A DNA stretch of 64,000 bases, from the NCBI GenBank assembly GCA_050633545.1, contig JBOEGS010000008.1:1-64000 (forward strand), read 5' to 3'. Position numbers and translations under genes: made by a program. Numbering within the stretch: the stretch's first letter is position 1; each line of letters opens with the position of its first letter. The DNA is from Litorivita sp050633545 (GTDB lineage: Bacteria; Pseudomonadota; Alphaproteobacteria; Rhodobacterales; Rhodobacteraceae). The notes under the pieces are model-generated. The model saw nothing but the letters and a program-made list of their open reading frames with translations, did no database searches and had not been told where the DNA came from. Positions 34,120 to 43,364 of the stretch are shown here, piece by piece.

Positions 34120-37100
34120 ATGAGTGACCCCCGATTCATCCACCTGCGCGTCCATACCGAATATTCGCTCCTCGAAGGGGCGATACGGATGAAGAAATTG
34201 CCTGCCCTGTGCATTGATATGGACATGCCTGCGGTGGCCGTGACCGACAAAAACAACATGTTCGCCGCGCTGGAATTTGCGGTGACGGCGGGCGGCGCAG
34301 GGGTGCAACCGATCCAGGGCTGCCAGGTCGACGTCGCCTATCACGAGGCGGCCCCCGGCGAGAAAGAGCGCGATCCGGCGGCTTTGGTCCTGCTGGCGCA
34401 AAACGAGGCCGGATACGAGAACCTGATGCGGCTCAACACCTGCCTTTATGTCGACAAGGGCGGACAATTGCCGCAAGTCACATTGGCCGAGCTTGAGGCC
34501 AATAGCGACGGGCTGATTTGCCTGACCGGCGGGCCGGACGGGCCGGTGGGCCGCTATTTGCAGGCGGGCCAACGCCCCGCCGCCGAAGCCTTGATGCAGC
34601 GTCTGGCGCGCGCCTATCCGGATCGGCTTTATGTCGAGTTGCAGCGCCACCCCGTCGATGGCGGATTGCCCGAGGCGGAAAAATCCACCGAGCGCGGGTT
34701 TTTGGAAATGGCCTATGCGATGGACCTGCCGATCGTGGCGACCAATGATGTCTATTTTCCCAAAACCGAAATGTATGAGGCCCATGATGCGTTGATCTGC
34801 ATCGCCGAAGGGGCCTATGTCGATCAACAAGAACCGCGCCGCCGCCTGACCCCGCAGCATTATTTCAAGTCGCAGCAAGAGATGATCACCCTCTTTGCCG
34901 ACCTGCCCGAAGCCATTGAAAACACGGTCGAGATTGCCAAACGTTGCGCCTTCGGGGCTTACTTGCGCGATCCGATCTTGCCCAAATTCGCCGATGACGA
35001 GGTGCAAGAATTGCGCCGTCAGGCCAATGAGGGCCTGCAAGCGCGCCTTGCCGTGATCCCCCATGCCGATACGGTCGAGGCCTATCAGGCGCGGCTCGAT
35101 TTCGAGCTTGATATCATCGAGGGCATGGGATTTCCGGGTTACTTCCTGATCGTTGCGGATTTCATCAAATGGGCCAAGGATCACGACATTCCCGTCGGCC
35201 CCGGGCGCGGGTCGGGCGCGGGCAGCCTTGTCGCCTATGCGCTCACGGTGACCGACCTTGACCCGCTGCGCTACAGCCTGCTGTTCGAACGCTTCCTCAA
35301 TCCCGAACGGGTGTCGATGCCCGATTTCGACATCGATTTTTGCATGGACCGCCGCGAAGAGGTGATCCGCTATGTGCAGGAAAAATACGGCCGCGACAAA
35401 GTCGGGCAGATCATCACCTTTGGCGCGCTCTTGTCCAAAGCTGCCGTGCGCGACATCGGCCGCGTGTTGCAAATGCCCTACGGGCAGGTGGACCGTTTGT
35501 CGAAAATGATCCCCGTCGAGGGGGTCAAACCCGTCAGCATCGAACAGGCGCTCGCGCAAGAAGAACGCCTGCGCGAGGAGGCCAAAAACGAAGAGGTCGT
35601 GGACCGTCTGCTCAAATACGGCATGCAGGTCGAAGGATTGCTGCGCAATGCCTCGACCCACGCGGCGGGTGTGGTGATTGGCGACCGGCGTCTGGACGCT
35701 TTGGTGCCGCTTTATCAAGATCCGCGCTCCGACATGCCCGCGACGCAATTCAACATGAAATGGGTCGAACAAGCGGGCCTTGTGAAATTCGACTTTCTGG
35801 GCCTGAAAACCCTGACCGTGATCAAGAATGCGATCGAACAGATCCACCGCGGCGGGCGCGATTTGCACGTCTCGGCGGACGGGCGGCAGCTTTATGAACC
35901 TGCCGAGGGGGCCGAGAATGACATCGGCCATATCCCGCTTGATGACGCGCCGACCTACAAGCTTTACGCCAGCGCCAAAACCGTCGCCGTGTTTCAGGTG
36001 GAATCGACGGGCATGATGGATGCGCTCAAGCGCATGAAGCCGACCTGTATCGAAGATATCGTCGCGCTTGTGGCGCTCTATCGCCCTGGTCCGATGGAAA
36101 ACATCCCGACCTATTGCGAGGTCAAGAACGGCCTTAAGGAAATCGAATCCGTCCACCCTTTGATCGACCATATTCTTGAGGAAACCCAAGGGATTATCGT
36201 CTATCAGGAACAGGTGATGCAGATCGCGCAGGTCATGGCGGGCTATAGCCTTGGCGGCGCCGACCTGCTGCGCCGTGCCATGGGTAAAAAGATCAAGGAG
36301 GCGATGGACGCCGAGCGCCCGAAATTCGAAAAAGGCGCGGGCGACAATGGCGTGCCTGCCAAAAAAGCCTCCGAGGTTTTCGACCTTTTGGAGAAATTCG
36401 CCAACTACGGTTTCAACAAATCCCACGCCGCCGCCTATGCCGTGGTCAGCTACCAAACCGCATGGCTCAAGGCCAATCATCCGGTCGAATTTATGGCCGG
36501 TGTGATGAATTGCGATATCCATCTGACCGACAAACTGGCCGTCTATTTCGAAGAGGTGCGCAAGCGGCTCGAATTGCCCTATGTTCCGCCCTGCGTGAAC
36601 CGCTCGGATGCGACCTTCAAGGTTGAACAGGGCGCTTTGGTCTATGCTTTGGGCGCGCTCAAAAACGTCGGGGTCGAGGCGATGCGCCTGATCACCGAGG
36701 GGCGCAAGGTGGACGGTGTCGACAAACCCTTTGCCACGCTCTTCGATCTGGCCCGCCGCGTCGATTTGAAACGCGTCGGCAAGCGGCCTTTGGAAATGCT
36801 GGCGCGCTCGGGTGCCTTTGACGAGCTGGACAGAAACCGCCGCCGCGTCTTTGACAGCCTTGATGCGCTGGTCGCCTATTCCGCCGCGATCCACGAGCAA
36901 AAAAGCTCAAATCAGGTCTCCTTGTTCGGCGAGGCGGGCGATGATTTGCCCGAACCGCGCATCGCGCCGGTCAATGACTGGATGCCCGCCGAACGCTTGG
37001 GCGAGGAATTCAAGGCCATCGGCTTCTACCTCTCGGGCCATCCGCTCGACGACTATATGGTGCCGCTCAAACGCAAGGGGGTTTTGACCCTCGACGAGGT

Positions 37101-37629
37101 CACCGCCAAGGCCGAAGGCGGCCCGTTCATCGCCAAACTGGCGGGCATCGTGGCGGGGCGCCAAGAGCGCAAATCCGCGCGCGGCAACCGTTTCGCCTTT
37201 GCCCAGCTCAGCGACACCACCGGCGCCTATGAGGTCACGATTTTCTCTGACACATTGGAAAAATGCCGCGATCACATCGAAACCGGCATGAAGGTCGTCG
37301 TCACCGCCGAGGCGACGATGGAGAGCGACCAGCTCAAATTGCTGGCCCGTTCCATCGCGCCCATTGACGGGGTGGTGGCCGATGCGGGGGCGGTGGGGCT
37401 GAAGATTTTCGTCGAGGATGCGGCGGCGGTCTCCTCGGTTGCATCGGTGCTCGACGGGGCGGCGCAAAGCGTCAAATCCGGCGGGCGCGGGCCGATCTAT
37501 TTTTGCCTGATGGATCCGGCCCTGCCGGGCGAGGTCGAGGTCGACACAGGCCGCGAATACCCCGTCACCCCGCAAATCAAGGGCGCGATCAAAAGCCTCG
37601 ACGGGGTGATCGAGGTCGAAGAGGTCTGA
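34120..37629 (+). CDS. dnaE: DNA polymerase III alpha subunit
   Basis: A 1169-residue replicative polymerase. The PHP domain starts HLRVHTEYSLLEGA; PGRGSGAGSLVAYAL (about 360) and the catalytic PDFDIDFCMDRR (about 401) form the active site, with a third Asp in KFDFLGLKTL (about 555). Helix-hairpin-helix and OB parts follow (LAGIVAGRQERKS). ATG 34120 matches the family start MSDPRFIHLRVHTEY although the frame is open further upstream. Confidence 0.97.
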   Translation: MSDPRFIHLRVHTEYSLLEGAIRMKKLPALCIDMDMPAVAVTDKNNMFAALEFAVTAGGAGVQPIQGCQVDVAYHEAAPGEKERDPAALVLLAQNEAGYENLMRLNTCLYVDKGGQLPQVTLAELEANSDGLICLTGGPDGPVGRYLQAGQRPAAEALMQRLARAYPDRLYVELQRHPVDGGLPEAEKSTERGFLEMAYAMDLPIVATNDVYFPKTEMYEAHDALICIAEGAYVDQQEPRRRLTPQHYFKSQQEMITLFADLPEAIENTVEIAKRCAFGAYLRDPILPKFADDEVQELRRQANEGLQARLAVIPHADTVEAYQARLDFELDIIEGMGFPGYFLIVADFIKWAKDHDIPVGPGRGSGAGSLVAYALTVTDLDPLRYSLLFERFLNPERVSMPDFDIDFCMDRREEVIRYVQEKYGRDKVGQIITFGALLSKAAVRDIGRVLQMPYGQVDRLSKMIPVEGVKPVSIEQALAQEERLREEAKNEEVVDRLLKYGMQVEGLLRNASTHAAGVVIGDRRLDALVPLYQDPRSDMPATQFNMKWVEQAGLVKFDFLGLKTLTVIKNAIEQIHRGGRDLHVSADGRQLYEPAEGAENDIGHIPLDDAPTYKLYASAKTVAVFQVESTGMMDALKRMKPTCIEDIVALVALYRPGPMENIPTYCEVKNGLKEIESVHPLIDHILEETQGIIVYQEQVMQIAQVMAGYSLGGADLLRRAMGKKIKEAMDAERPKFEKGAGDNGVPAKKASEVFDLLEKFANYGFNKSHAAAYAVVSYQTAWLKANHPVEFMAGVMNCDIHLTDKLAVYFEEVRKRLELPYVPPCVNRSDATFKVEQGALVYALGALKNVGVEAMRLITEGRKVDGVDKPFATLFDLARRVDLKRVGKRPLEMLARSGAFDELDRNRRRVFDSLDALVAYSAAIHEQKSSNQVSLFGEAGDDLPEPRIAPVNDWMPAERLGEEFKAIGFYLSGHPLDDYMVPLKRKGVLTLDEVTAKAEGGPFIAKLAGIVAGRQERKSARGNRFAFAQLSDTTGAYEVTIFSDTLEKCRDHIETGMKVVVTAEATMESDQLKLLARSIAPIDGVVADAGAVGLKIFVEDAAAVSSVASVLDGAAQSVKSGGRGPIYFCLMDPALPGEVEVDTGREYPVTPQIKGAIKSLDGVIEVEEV

Positions 37630-37640
37630 CTTTGCGCCAT

Positions 37641-37687
37641 GCGCCGCCGATGGGCGAATGGCCTATAGCCGCGCGGCGCAAGTTTTT
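37641..37687 (+). terminator. possible terminator after dnaE
   Basis: GCGCCGC and GCGGCGC can pair across a 25-nt loop and are followed by AAGTTTTT. The long loop makes this a weak call. Confidence 0.3.
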
Positions 37688-37730
37688 GTAAACCCTGTGT
37701 CATGCGAGGATCAGGGGATGGGTCAAAAGC

Positions 37731-39014
37731 GTGGTAAGACAGAACATTCATAAACGGCATATGCTCATGGTAGCGGCGCTTTTGGCTTTGGCCGGATGCG
37801 GCGATCCGATCGATAAAATGCCGCGCCTGTCGCAGGTGCCCTTGGCCGAGGATGCGCCGCAAGCCGAAGCCATGGCCGCCCCCGCCGAGCTTGCCCCGCA
37901 GCCGCAAAACGAAGGCCTGTTTGCGCGCCTGTTGCGCAAGAAAGCCCCAGCCGCCGCCCCCGAAGTCGCCCCCACGGTCTCTGAGCCCGCGCAAGACCTG
38001 CCGCCGCCAGACGCGCAAAGCGACCCACTGGCCGAGGCGCAAAGCGACCTACTGGCCCCGCCGCCCGATGAGGTCGCCCCCGCAAGGCGCGGGATTCTCG
38101 CGAGTTTGGGATTGGCGCGCAAAACGCCCAAAGCGGAGCCGGAGCCGCCCATCGCCGCAGGACAGGCCGCGCCCGATGCGGTGCAAACCGCGCCCCAAAT
38201 TGCCGCGCCGGATGCTGCCGCCGCCGCCCTCGCGCCCGCGCTTGCATCTACCCTGCCCGAGACCGCCAAACCCGCCCGCAAGGGGCTGGCGGCCTTTCTC
38301 AAGCGCAATCGCAAGTCCGGCGCAGGCACGCAGGACGCGCCGCTGACTTTGGCCGCCGTGCCGCCCGCATCCGCCGCCACCCCGCAAGCTGACACGCCAT
38401 CGGGCGAGCCATCCGCCGCACCCTCCGCCGAGGCGCTGGGCGATACCCCTGCCGCCGCGCCGCGCAAAGGCGGCGGGTTGTTCGGCAAACTTGCCGCCGC
38501 CCCGCGCCGCGCAAACGGCCCCGACGCCATGGCCGTCGCCTATGGAACGCAGCTGCCCTACGGCGAGATCGCCCATATTTGCAACCTGCCGACCTCGGCG
38601 ATGGGCAAGGAGGTCGCCAGCTACCCCGAGCGGCGCGCCAAATACCGCCTCTATGACAGCCTGCCCGGCCATACCGGCGCCCATACGTTCTACATGACCG
38701 GCTTTGCCGATGGCTGCGCGCGCCAGTTCACCGCCGCTTTGGCGGTCTTTGGCTCGGCCTCGATGTATGAGCGGTTGCAATATCTGCTCCCCGCCAAACA
38801 GCGCCAGAAAGGCGCGGCGGATCAGGCCTATGAAAAGGTGAAATCCAAGGTCTGCGGCGCGGCGCGCGGCAAGCCCTGCGGCAAAAAAATCGGCACGCTG
38901 GAGCGCGATACGGTCTTTGTCTCGCTCTATGAACGTTACGGCGATAACGCGCGCTGGACCAATCTGTTGCTCCATGACGGGGCGGTGATGGCCAAGGATA
39001 TCAAAGCGCCCTAG
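37731..39014 (+). CDS. lipoprotein with Pro/Ala-rich linker, function unknown
   Basis: A 427-residue protein with a lipobox (LLALAGCG, Cys at about 23), so probably lipid-anchored in the envelope. Residues about 40-265 are a low-complexity Ala/Pro-rich linker with short repeated GLFARLL/GILASLG/GLAAFLK/GLFGKLA patches of similar spacing. The C-terminal 150 residues form a conserved-looking domain with Cys residues (HICNLPT, FADGCAR, SKVCGAARGKPCGKK). The linker may span the periplasm. The start is a GTG with GGGGATGGG upstream; an ATG at 37761 is the alternative. Confidence 0.65.
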   Translation: MVRQNIHKRHMLMVAALLALAGCGDPIDKMPRLSQVPLAEDAPQAEAMAAPAELAPQPQNEGLFARLLRKKAPAAAPEVAPTVSEPAQDLPPPDAQSDPLAEAQSDLLAPPPDEVAPARRGILASLGLARKTPKAEPEPPIAAGQAAPDAVQTAPQIAAPDAAAAALAPALASTLPETAKPARKGLAAFLKRNRKSGAGTQDAPLTLAAVPPASAATPQADTPSGEPSAAPSAEALGDTPAAAPRKGGGLFGKLAAAPRRANGPDAMAVAYGTQLPYGEIAHICNLPTSAMGKEVASYPERRAKYRLYDSLPGHTGAHTFYMTGFADGCARQFTAALAVFGSASMYERLQYLLPAKQRQKGAADQAYEKVKSKVCGAARGKPCGKKIGTLERDTVFVSLYERYGDNARWTNLLLHDGAVMAKDIKAP

Positions 39015-39027
39015 GCGGGCAAGCTGC

Positions 39028-39222
39028 CTACCAATGCGGCGGGCGCTCGTCGCCGATATAGACCTGCCCGTCGGCGCCTGCCTCGCGTTCGGCCTCGCGC
39101 TCCATGAGCATCTGCACACGCCGCGTCAGCATGGCGATCTCGGTCTCCTGACGTGCGACAATCTCCGACAAATCTTCGGTGATGCGGATCAGATGGGCAA
39201 TTTTTTCTTCAAGGACTTGCAT
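39028..39222 (-). CDS. slyX: SlyX family protein
   Basis: A 64-residue coiled-coil protein: heptad-rich helix from about 2 to 46, then the family ending DERPPHW. SlyX is widely conserved with no settled function. It is convergent with the lipoprotein gene and divergent from hisS. Confidence 0.88.
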   Translation of the reverse strand: MQVLEEKIAHLIRITEDLSEIVARQETEIAMLTRRVQMLMEREAEREAGADGQVYIGDERPPHW

Positions 39223-39396
39223 GTGTTAACACATACGTTTGATGCTGAACCGCGTCAACTAACCAAAACGGGGTAATCCGCGCCCGATCATGCGCGCGCT
39301 GCAGGGGGACCTTAGGCGCGCGCGCCCTGCATCGCTTGCCCCTGCGGTCCCCATCGGCTAAACGCGGCGCAAGATTTGCGCGCAAGGAACCGGCTG

Positions 39397-40956
39397 ATGT
39401 CCAAGCAAAAGAAACAACCCCGCCCCAAGGCCCTCCCGCCCAAAGGGTTTCGCGATTATTTCGGCGCCGAAGTGGCCGAGCGCGGCGAGATGCTGCGCAA
39501 GATTGCAGGGGTCTATCATCGCTACGGTTTTGACGCTCTGGAAAGCTCCGGCGTCGAGACGGTCGAGGCCTTGGGCAAGTTTTTGCCCGATGTGGACCGG
39601 CCCAACGAGGGCGTCTTTGCATGGCAGGAGGCCGACGAGGACGGCAAGGGCGATTGGCTGGCGCTGCGCTATGATCTGACCGCGCCTCTGGCCCGCGTCT
39701 ATGCGCAGCACCGCAATGATTTGCCCACCCCCTACCGCCGCTATGCGATGGGTCCGGTGTGGCGCAACGAAAAACCCGGACCGGGGCGGTTTCGCCAGTT
39801 TTATCAATGCGATGCCGATACGGTCGGCGCACCCTCCGTGGCGGCGGACGCCGAGATTTGCATGATGCTGGCCGACACTTTGGAGGCCGTGGGCATCCCG
39901 CGCGGCGACTATGTGATCCGCGTCAACAACCGCAAGGTTCTCAACGGTGTGCTGGAGGCCGTGGCCGCAGCAGAGGCGCAAACCGCCGATGCCCCGCCCG
40001 CCTCCTATGAGGATCGCGGCGCTTGGGAGGCCAATATCCTGCGCACCATCGACAAATTCGACAAGGTCGGGGCGGCGGGCGTGCGCGAGTTGCTCGGCAA
40101 GGGGCGTCTGGACGCCTCGGGGGCCTATATCGACGGCGTGGGGCTGGGCGAGGGGCAAATCGAGCCTGTCCTCGCTTTCCTGACGTCCAAAGGCGCAACC
40201 ACCGCCGAAACGCTGGCCAATCTCACCGCCTCGGTGGGCAGCAGCGAGATCGGCCTTGAAGGCGTCCAAGAGCTGGAGCAGATCGCGGCGCTGGTCGCGG
40301 CGGGGGGCTATGACGCGGCGCGTATCGACATCGACCCGTCGGTCGTGCGCGGCCTTGGCTATTACACCGGCCCCGTGTTCGAGGCCGAACTGACATTCGA
40401 GATTTTCGACGAGAAAGGCCGCAAGCGGCAATTCGGCTCGGTCGCGGGCGGCGGGCGCTATGACGATCTGGTCAAACGCTTCACCGGCCAATCCGTGCCC
40501 GCCACCGGCGTGTCGATCGGGGTGGACCGGTTGCTGGCCGCGCTGCGCGAAAAAGGCCGGATCACCTCGCAAGAGCAAGGGCCGGTGATCGTCACGGTCA
40601 TGGATAAGGCCCGCATGGCCGATTATCAGGCCATGGCCAGCGAATTGCGCGCCGCAGGCATCCGCGCCGAGGTCTATTTGGGCAATCCGAAAAACTTCGG
40701 TAACCAATTGAAATACGCCGATAAACGCCTGTCTCCCGTGGCGGTGATCGAAGGCGGCGACGAAAAGGAAAAAGGCGTGGTGCAGATCAAGGACCTGATC
40801 CTTGGCGCGCAGATCGCGCAGACCGCCACATTGGAAGAATGGAAGGACCGGCCCAGCCAGTTCGAAGTGCCGCGCGCCCAGATGGTCGCCAAAGTCGCCG
40901 AGATCGTGGCGCTGCACACCCCCGCCGCCGCCGCCCAGCAGGGCGAGGAGGCCTGA
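39397..40956 (+). CDS. hisS: histidyl-tRNA synthetase
   Basis: A 519-residue class II synthetase. Motif blocks: PKGFRDYFG (motif 1 region), YRRYAMGPVWRNEKPGPGRF (motif 2), the HisA-type GLGYYTGPVFE, and motif 3 SVAGGGRYDDLV then GVSIGVDRLLA. An anticodon-binding domain follows. ATG 39397 follows AAGGA; the frame extends 7 codons upstream. First gene of hisS-hisZ-hisG, with a 1-nt overlap to hisZ. Confidence 0.96.
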   Translation: MSKQKKQPRPKALPPKGFRDYFGAEVAERGEMLRKIAGVYHRYGFDALESSGVETVEALGKFLPDVDRPNEGVFAWQEADEDGKGDWLALRYDLTAPLARVYAQHRNDLPTPYRRYAMGPVWRNEKPGPGRFRQFYQCDADTVGAPSVAADAEICMMLADTLEAVGIPRGDYVIRVNNRKVLNGVLEAVAAAEAQTADAPPASYEDRGAWEANILRTIDKFDKVGAAGVRELLGKGRLDASGAYIDGVGLGEGQIEPVLAFLTSKGATTAETLANLTASVGSSEIGLEGVQELEQIAALVAAGGYDAARIDIDPSVVRGLGYYTGPVFEAELTFEIFDEKGRKRQFGSVAGGGRYDDLVKRFTGQSVPATGVSIGVDRLLAALREKGRITSQEQGPVIVTVMDKARMADYQAMASELRAAGIRAEVYLGNPKNFGNQLKYADKRLSPVAVIEGGDEKEKGVVQIKDLILGAQIAQTATLEEWKDRPSQFEVPRAQMVAKVAEIVALHTPAAAAQQGEEA

Positions 40957-42038
40957 TGCCCGACCGTTTGATGATCCGCAACGCGGCCGCGCAATTGCGC
41001 GCGACATTCGAGGCCGCGGGCGCTTTGCCGGTGGAAACCGCCGTGCTGCAACCCGCCGAGGTTTTGCTCGACCTTTACGGCGAGGACATCCGCGGGCGCG
41101 CCTATGTGACCTCTGATGCGCTGCGCGGCGAGCAGATGCTGCGCCCCGATTTCACTGTGCCGGTGGTGCAGATGCACATGCAACACGGCGCAACACCGGC
41201 GCGCTATACCTACGCGGGCGAAGTGTTTCGCCGCCAAGAGGACAATCCCGACCGCGCCAATGAATACCTGCAGGTCGGATACGAGATTTTCGACACGCAA
41301 AACCCCGCCGAGGCCGATGCAGAGGTCTTTGCGCGCATATTCGAGGCGCTGGGCGATTTGCCGTTGCGGGCCGCCACGGGGGATATGGGGGTGCTGACCG
41401 CCGCTGTCTCCGCCTTAAAAACCACCGACAAACGCCGCGCCGCCTTGATGCGCCATATCTGGCGGCCGCGCCGGTTTCGCGCGCTGCTCGACCGTTTTGC
41501 GGGGCGCACCCCGCCGCCCGCCAGCCGCGCCGCGCTTTTGGCGCAAAGCGATCCCTTCGAGGGGGCGGTGCAGATGGGCCTGCGCAGCCGCGCCGAAGTC
41601 GAAGCGCGCATCGCCACGCTGCGCGAGGATGCCGCCGCCGCGCCGATTTCCGAAGGCGATGTTTTGGTGATCGATTCCATTCTGGATGTGCGCGAGACCT
41701 TGCCGCACGCGCTGGAGCGGCTGCGCGATATCACCGTCGACATGCCCGCCATCACCGCCGCCGTGGACCGGATCGAAGCGCGGATGGAGGCCCTGTCGCG
41801 CCGCGGCATCGATGTCGAGAACCTCGATTTCGAAGCCTCCTACGGGCGCAGCCAGATGGAATATTACGACGGTTTCGTCTTTGGCTTTTACGCCGAGGCG
41901 CGCCCCGATCTGCCCGCTGTGGCCTCGGGCGGACGCTATGATGCGTTGACCCGCGTGCTCGGGCAGGGCGCGGAAATTCCCGCCGTGGGCGGGGTGATCC
42001 GGCCTGGATTGATGATCGAACTCGGAGGCGGCGCATGA
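40956..42038 (+). CDS. hisZ: ATP phosphoribosyltransferase regulatory subunit
   Basis: A 360-residue HisS paralogue. It keeps the class II core (MLRPDFTVPVVQMHM, TYAGEVFRRQ, FEASYGRSQMEYYDG, VASGGRYDAL) but lacks the anticodon domain. HisZ has no synthetase activity; it binds the short HisG to make it active and histidine-sensitive. It overlaps hisS by 1 nt and hisG by 4 nt, so the three are translated together. Confidence 0.94.
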   Translation: MPDRLMIRNAAAQLRATFEAAGALPVETAVLQPAEVLLDLYGEDIRGRAYVTSDALRGEQMLRPDFTVPVVQMHMQHGATPARYTYAGEVFRRQEDNPDRANEYLQVGYEIFDTQNPAEADAEVFARIFEALGDLPLRAATGDMGVLTAAVSALKTTDKRRAALMRHIWRPRRFRALLDRFAGRTPPPASRAALLAQSDPFEGAVQMGLRSRAEVEARIATLREDAAAAPISEGDVLVIDSILDVRETLPHALERLRDITVDMPAITAAVDRIEARMEALSRRGIDVENLDFEASYGRSQMEYYDGFVFGFYAEARPDLPAVASGGRYDALTRVLGQGAEIPAVGGVIRPGLMIELGGGA

Positions 42039-42730
42039 GCATTAAACTTGGAGTGCCCTCCAAGGGCCGGTTGATGGAAAAGACCTTTGACTGGTTCGGC
42101 GCGCGCGGCGTGACCTTGGCGCGCACCGGATCGGAGCGCGAATATTCCGGCGCGGTCGAGGGGATCGAGGGCGTCGAACTGGTGCTGCTCTCGGCGGGCG
42201 AAATTCCGCGCGAACTGGCGGCGGGGCGCATCCATCTGGGCGTCACCGGCACCGATTTGATCCGCGAAAAGCTGGCCGGATGGGAGATGCAGGTCGAGGA
42301 GCTTGCGCCCTTGGGCTTTGGCCATGCCGATTTGATTATCGCGGTGCCGAATGGATGGGTCGATGTGAATTGCATCGACGATCTGGACGCTGCCGCCGCG
42401 CAGTTTCGCGCCAATCACGGCTTTCGTTTGCGCATCGCCACGAAATACCACCGTCTGGTGCGCGAGTTTTTGCGCGACAACGGCGTGGCCGATTACCAAT
42501 TGGTCGACAGCCAAGGCGCGACCGAGGGCACCGTGCGCAACGAGACCGCCGAAGCCGTGGCCGATATCACCTCGACCGGCGAGACCATGCGCGCCAACCA
42601 TCTCAAATTGCTCGACGACGGTTTGATCCTCAAATCGCAAGCGACGCTGTTTCGCTCGCGCATGGCCGAGGTGGACGAGACCGAGCGCGCGACGCTCAAG
42701 ACCCTCGCGGCCAAACTCAAGGTCGATTGA
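42035..42730 (+). CDS. hisG: ATP phosphoribosyltransferase, short form
   Basis: A 231-residue short-form HisG: LGVPSKGRLMEKTF at the start, HLGVTGTDLIREK, and the phosphate-binding DSQGATEGTVRNETAE. It catalyses the first step of histidine synthesis from ATP and PRPP. It lacks the C-terminal regulatory domain of long HisG, matching the presence of hisZ upstream. Confidence 0.96.
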   Translation: MSIKLGVPSKGRLMEKTFDWFGARGVTLARTGSEREYSGAVEGIEGVELVLLSAGEIPRELAAGRIHLGVTGTDLIREKLAGWEMQVEELAPLGFGHADLIIAVPNGWVDVNCIDDLDAAAAQFRANHGFRLRIATKYHRLVREFLRDNGVADYQLVDSQGATEGTVRNETAEAVADITSTGETMRANHLKLLDDGLILKSQATLFRSRMAEVDETERATLKTLAAKLKVD

Positions 42731-42736
42731 GCGCGC

Positions 42737-43168
42737 TCAGAGCAGCCCGATATCGGCCAGCGCCGCCGACAATTCGGGCGGCAGGGCATCATCGCCATCG
42801 CGCCCTTGCGGCAAATCCTTGGGCGCGTCTTCGGGTTTGAGATAGCGCCAGCCTTGGAACGGGCGGCGCAGGGCGCTGGCGGTGCGGATAAGATGCGGGT
42901 CCAGAACGATGGCGCAGCGGCGGATACCGTCGCCGCGATCCACCTCTTCAAGCCGCAAGATACGCTGTCGCGCCTGGATCTGGCCCTTGATCACCCAATA
43001 GATTGATCCGCCTGTTAAAATCTCCGGCTCGCGCTTGGGCCACATGCGGGTGACATGGCGCGGCAATCCGTCCGCCGTGTGGGTTTGGGGCAGTTTTTGC
43101 CATGCCGCAAGGTCATCCACACCCTCGGTGCCGACGGAAAGTTTCACAAGATGTATGTGTGTTGTCAT
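42737..43168 (-). CDS. DUF1489 family protein
   Basis: A 143-residue protein matching the alphaproteobacterial DUF1489 family as I know it: start MTTHIHLVKLSVG, the block HVTRMWPKREPEILTGGSIYWVIKG and GWRYLKPEDAP near the end. Function is unknown. It converges on hisG with only 6 bp between stops. The ATG at 43168 is preferred over an upstream start because the family begins with this sequence. Confidence 0.85.
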   Translation of the reverse strand: MTTHIHLVKLSVGTEGVDDLAAWQKLPQTHTADGLPRHVTRMWPKREPEILTGGSIYWVIKGQIQARQRILRLEEVDRGDGIRRCAIVLDPHLIRTASALRRPFQGWRYLKPEDAPKDLPQGRDGDDALPPELSAALADIGLL

Positions 43169-43364
43169 CGCCACGCCCCAAGTTCTTGCGGTCAAATATA
43201 GGGCCAAGAGGGGCAATGGCAAGTTGACCCGAAGAGGGCATCCGCGTAGGTTCGAAAGCCTTCACGCCCCTGCGCGGCGGGCGGGCGAATCTGTATTCTG
43301 CCCCTGCTGCGCAACCCGAACAGACGCTGCTGCCACGTAGCCAAAACCCCAATAGGATCGCCTT

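Noticed and set aside
33790..36900. 1036-codon minus-strand open frame
   Set aside because: Antisense shadow of dnaE.
43169..43364. Cobalamin riboswitch upstream of the B12-dependent reductase
   Set aside because: Looked for because the enzyme needs B12; no B12-box or matching fold was recognised in the 196 bp.
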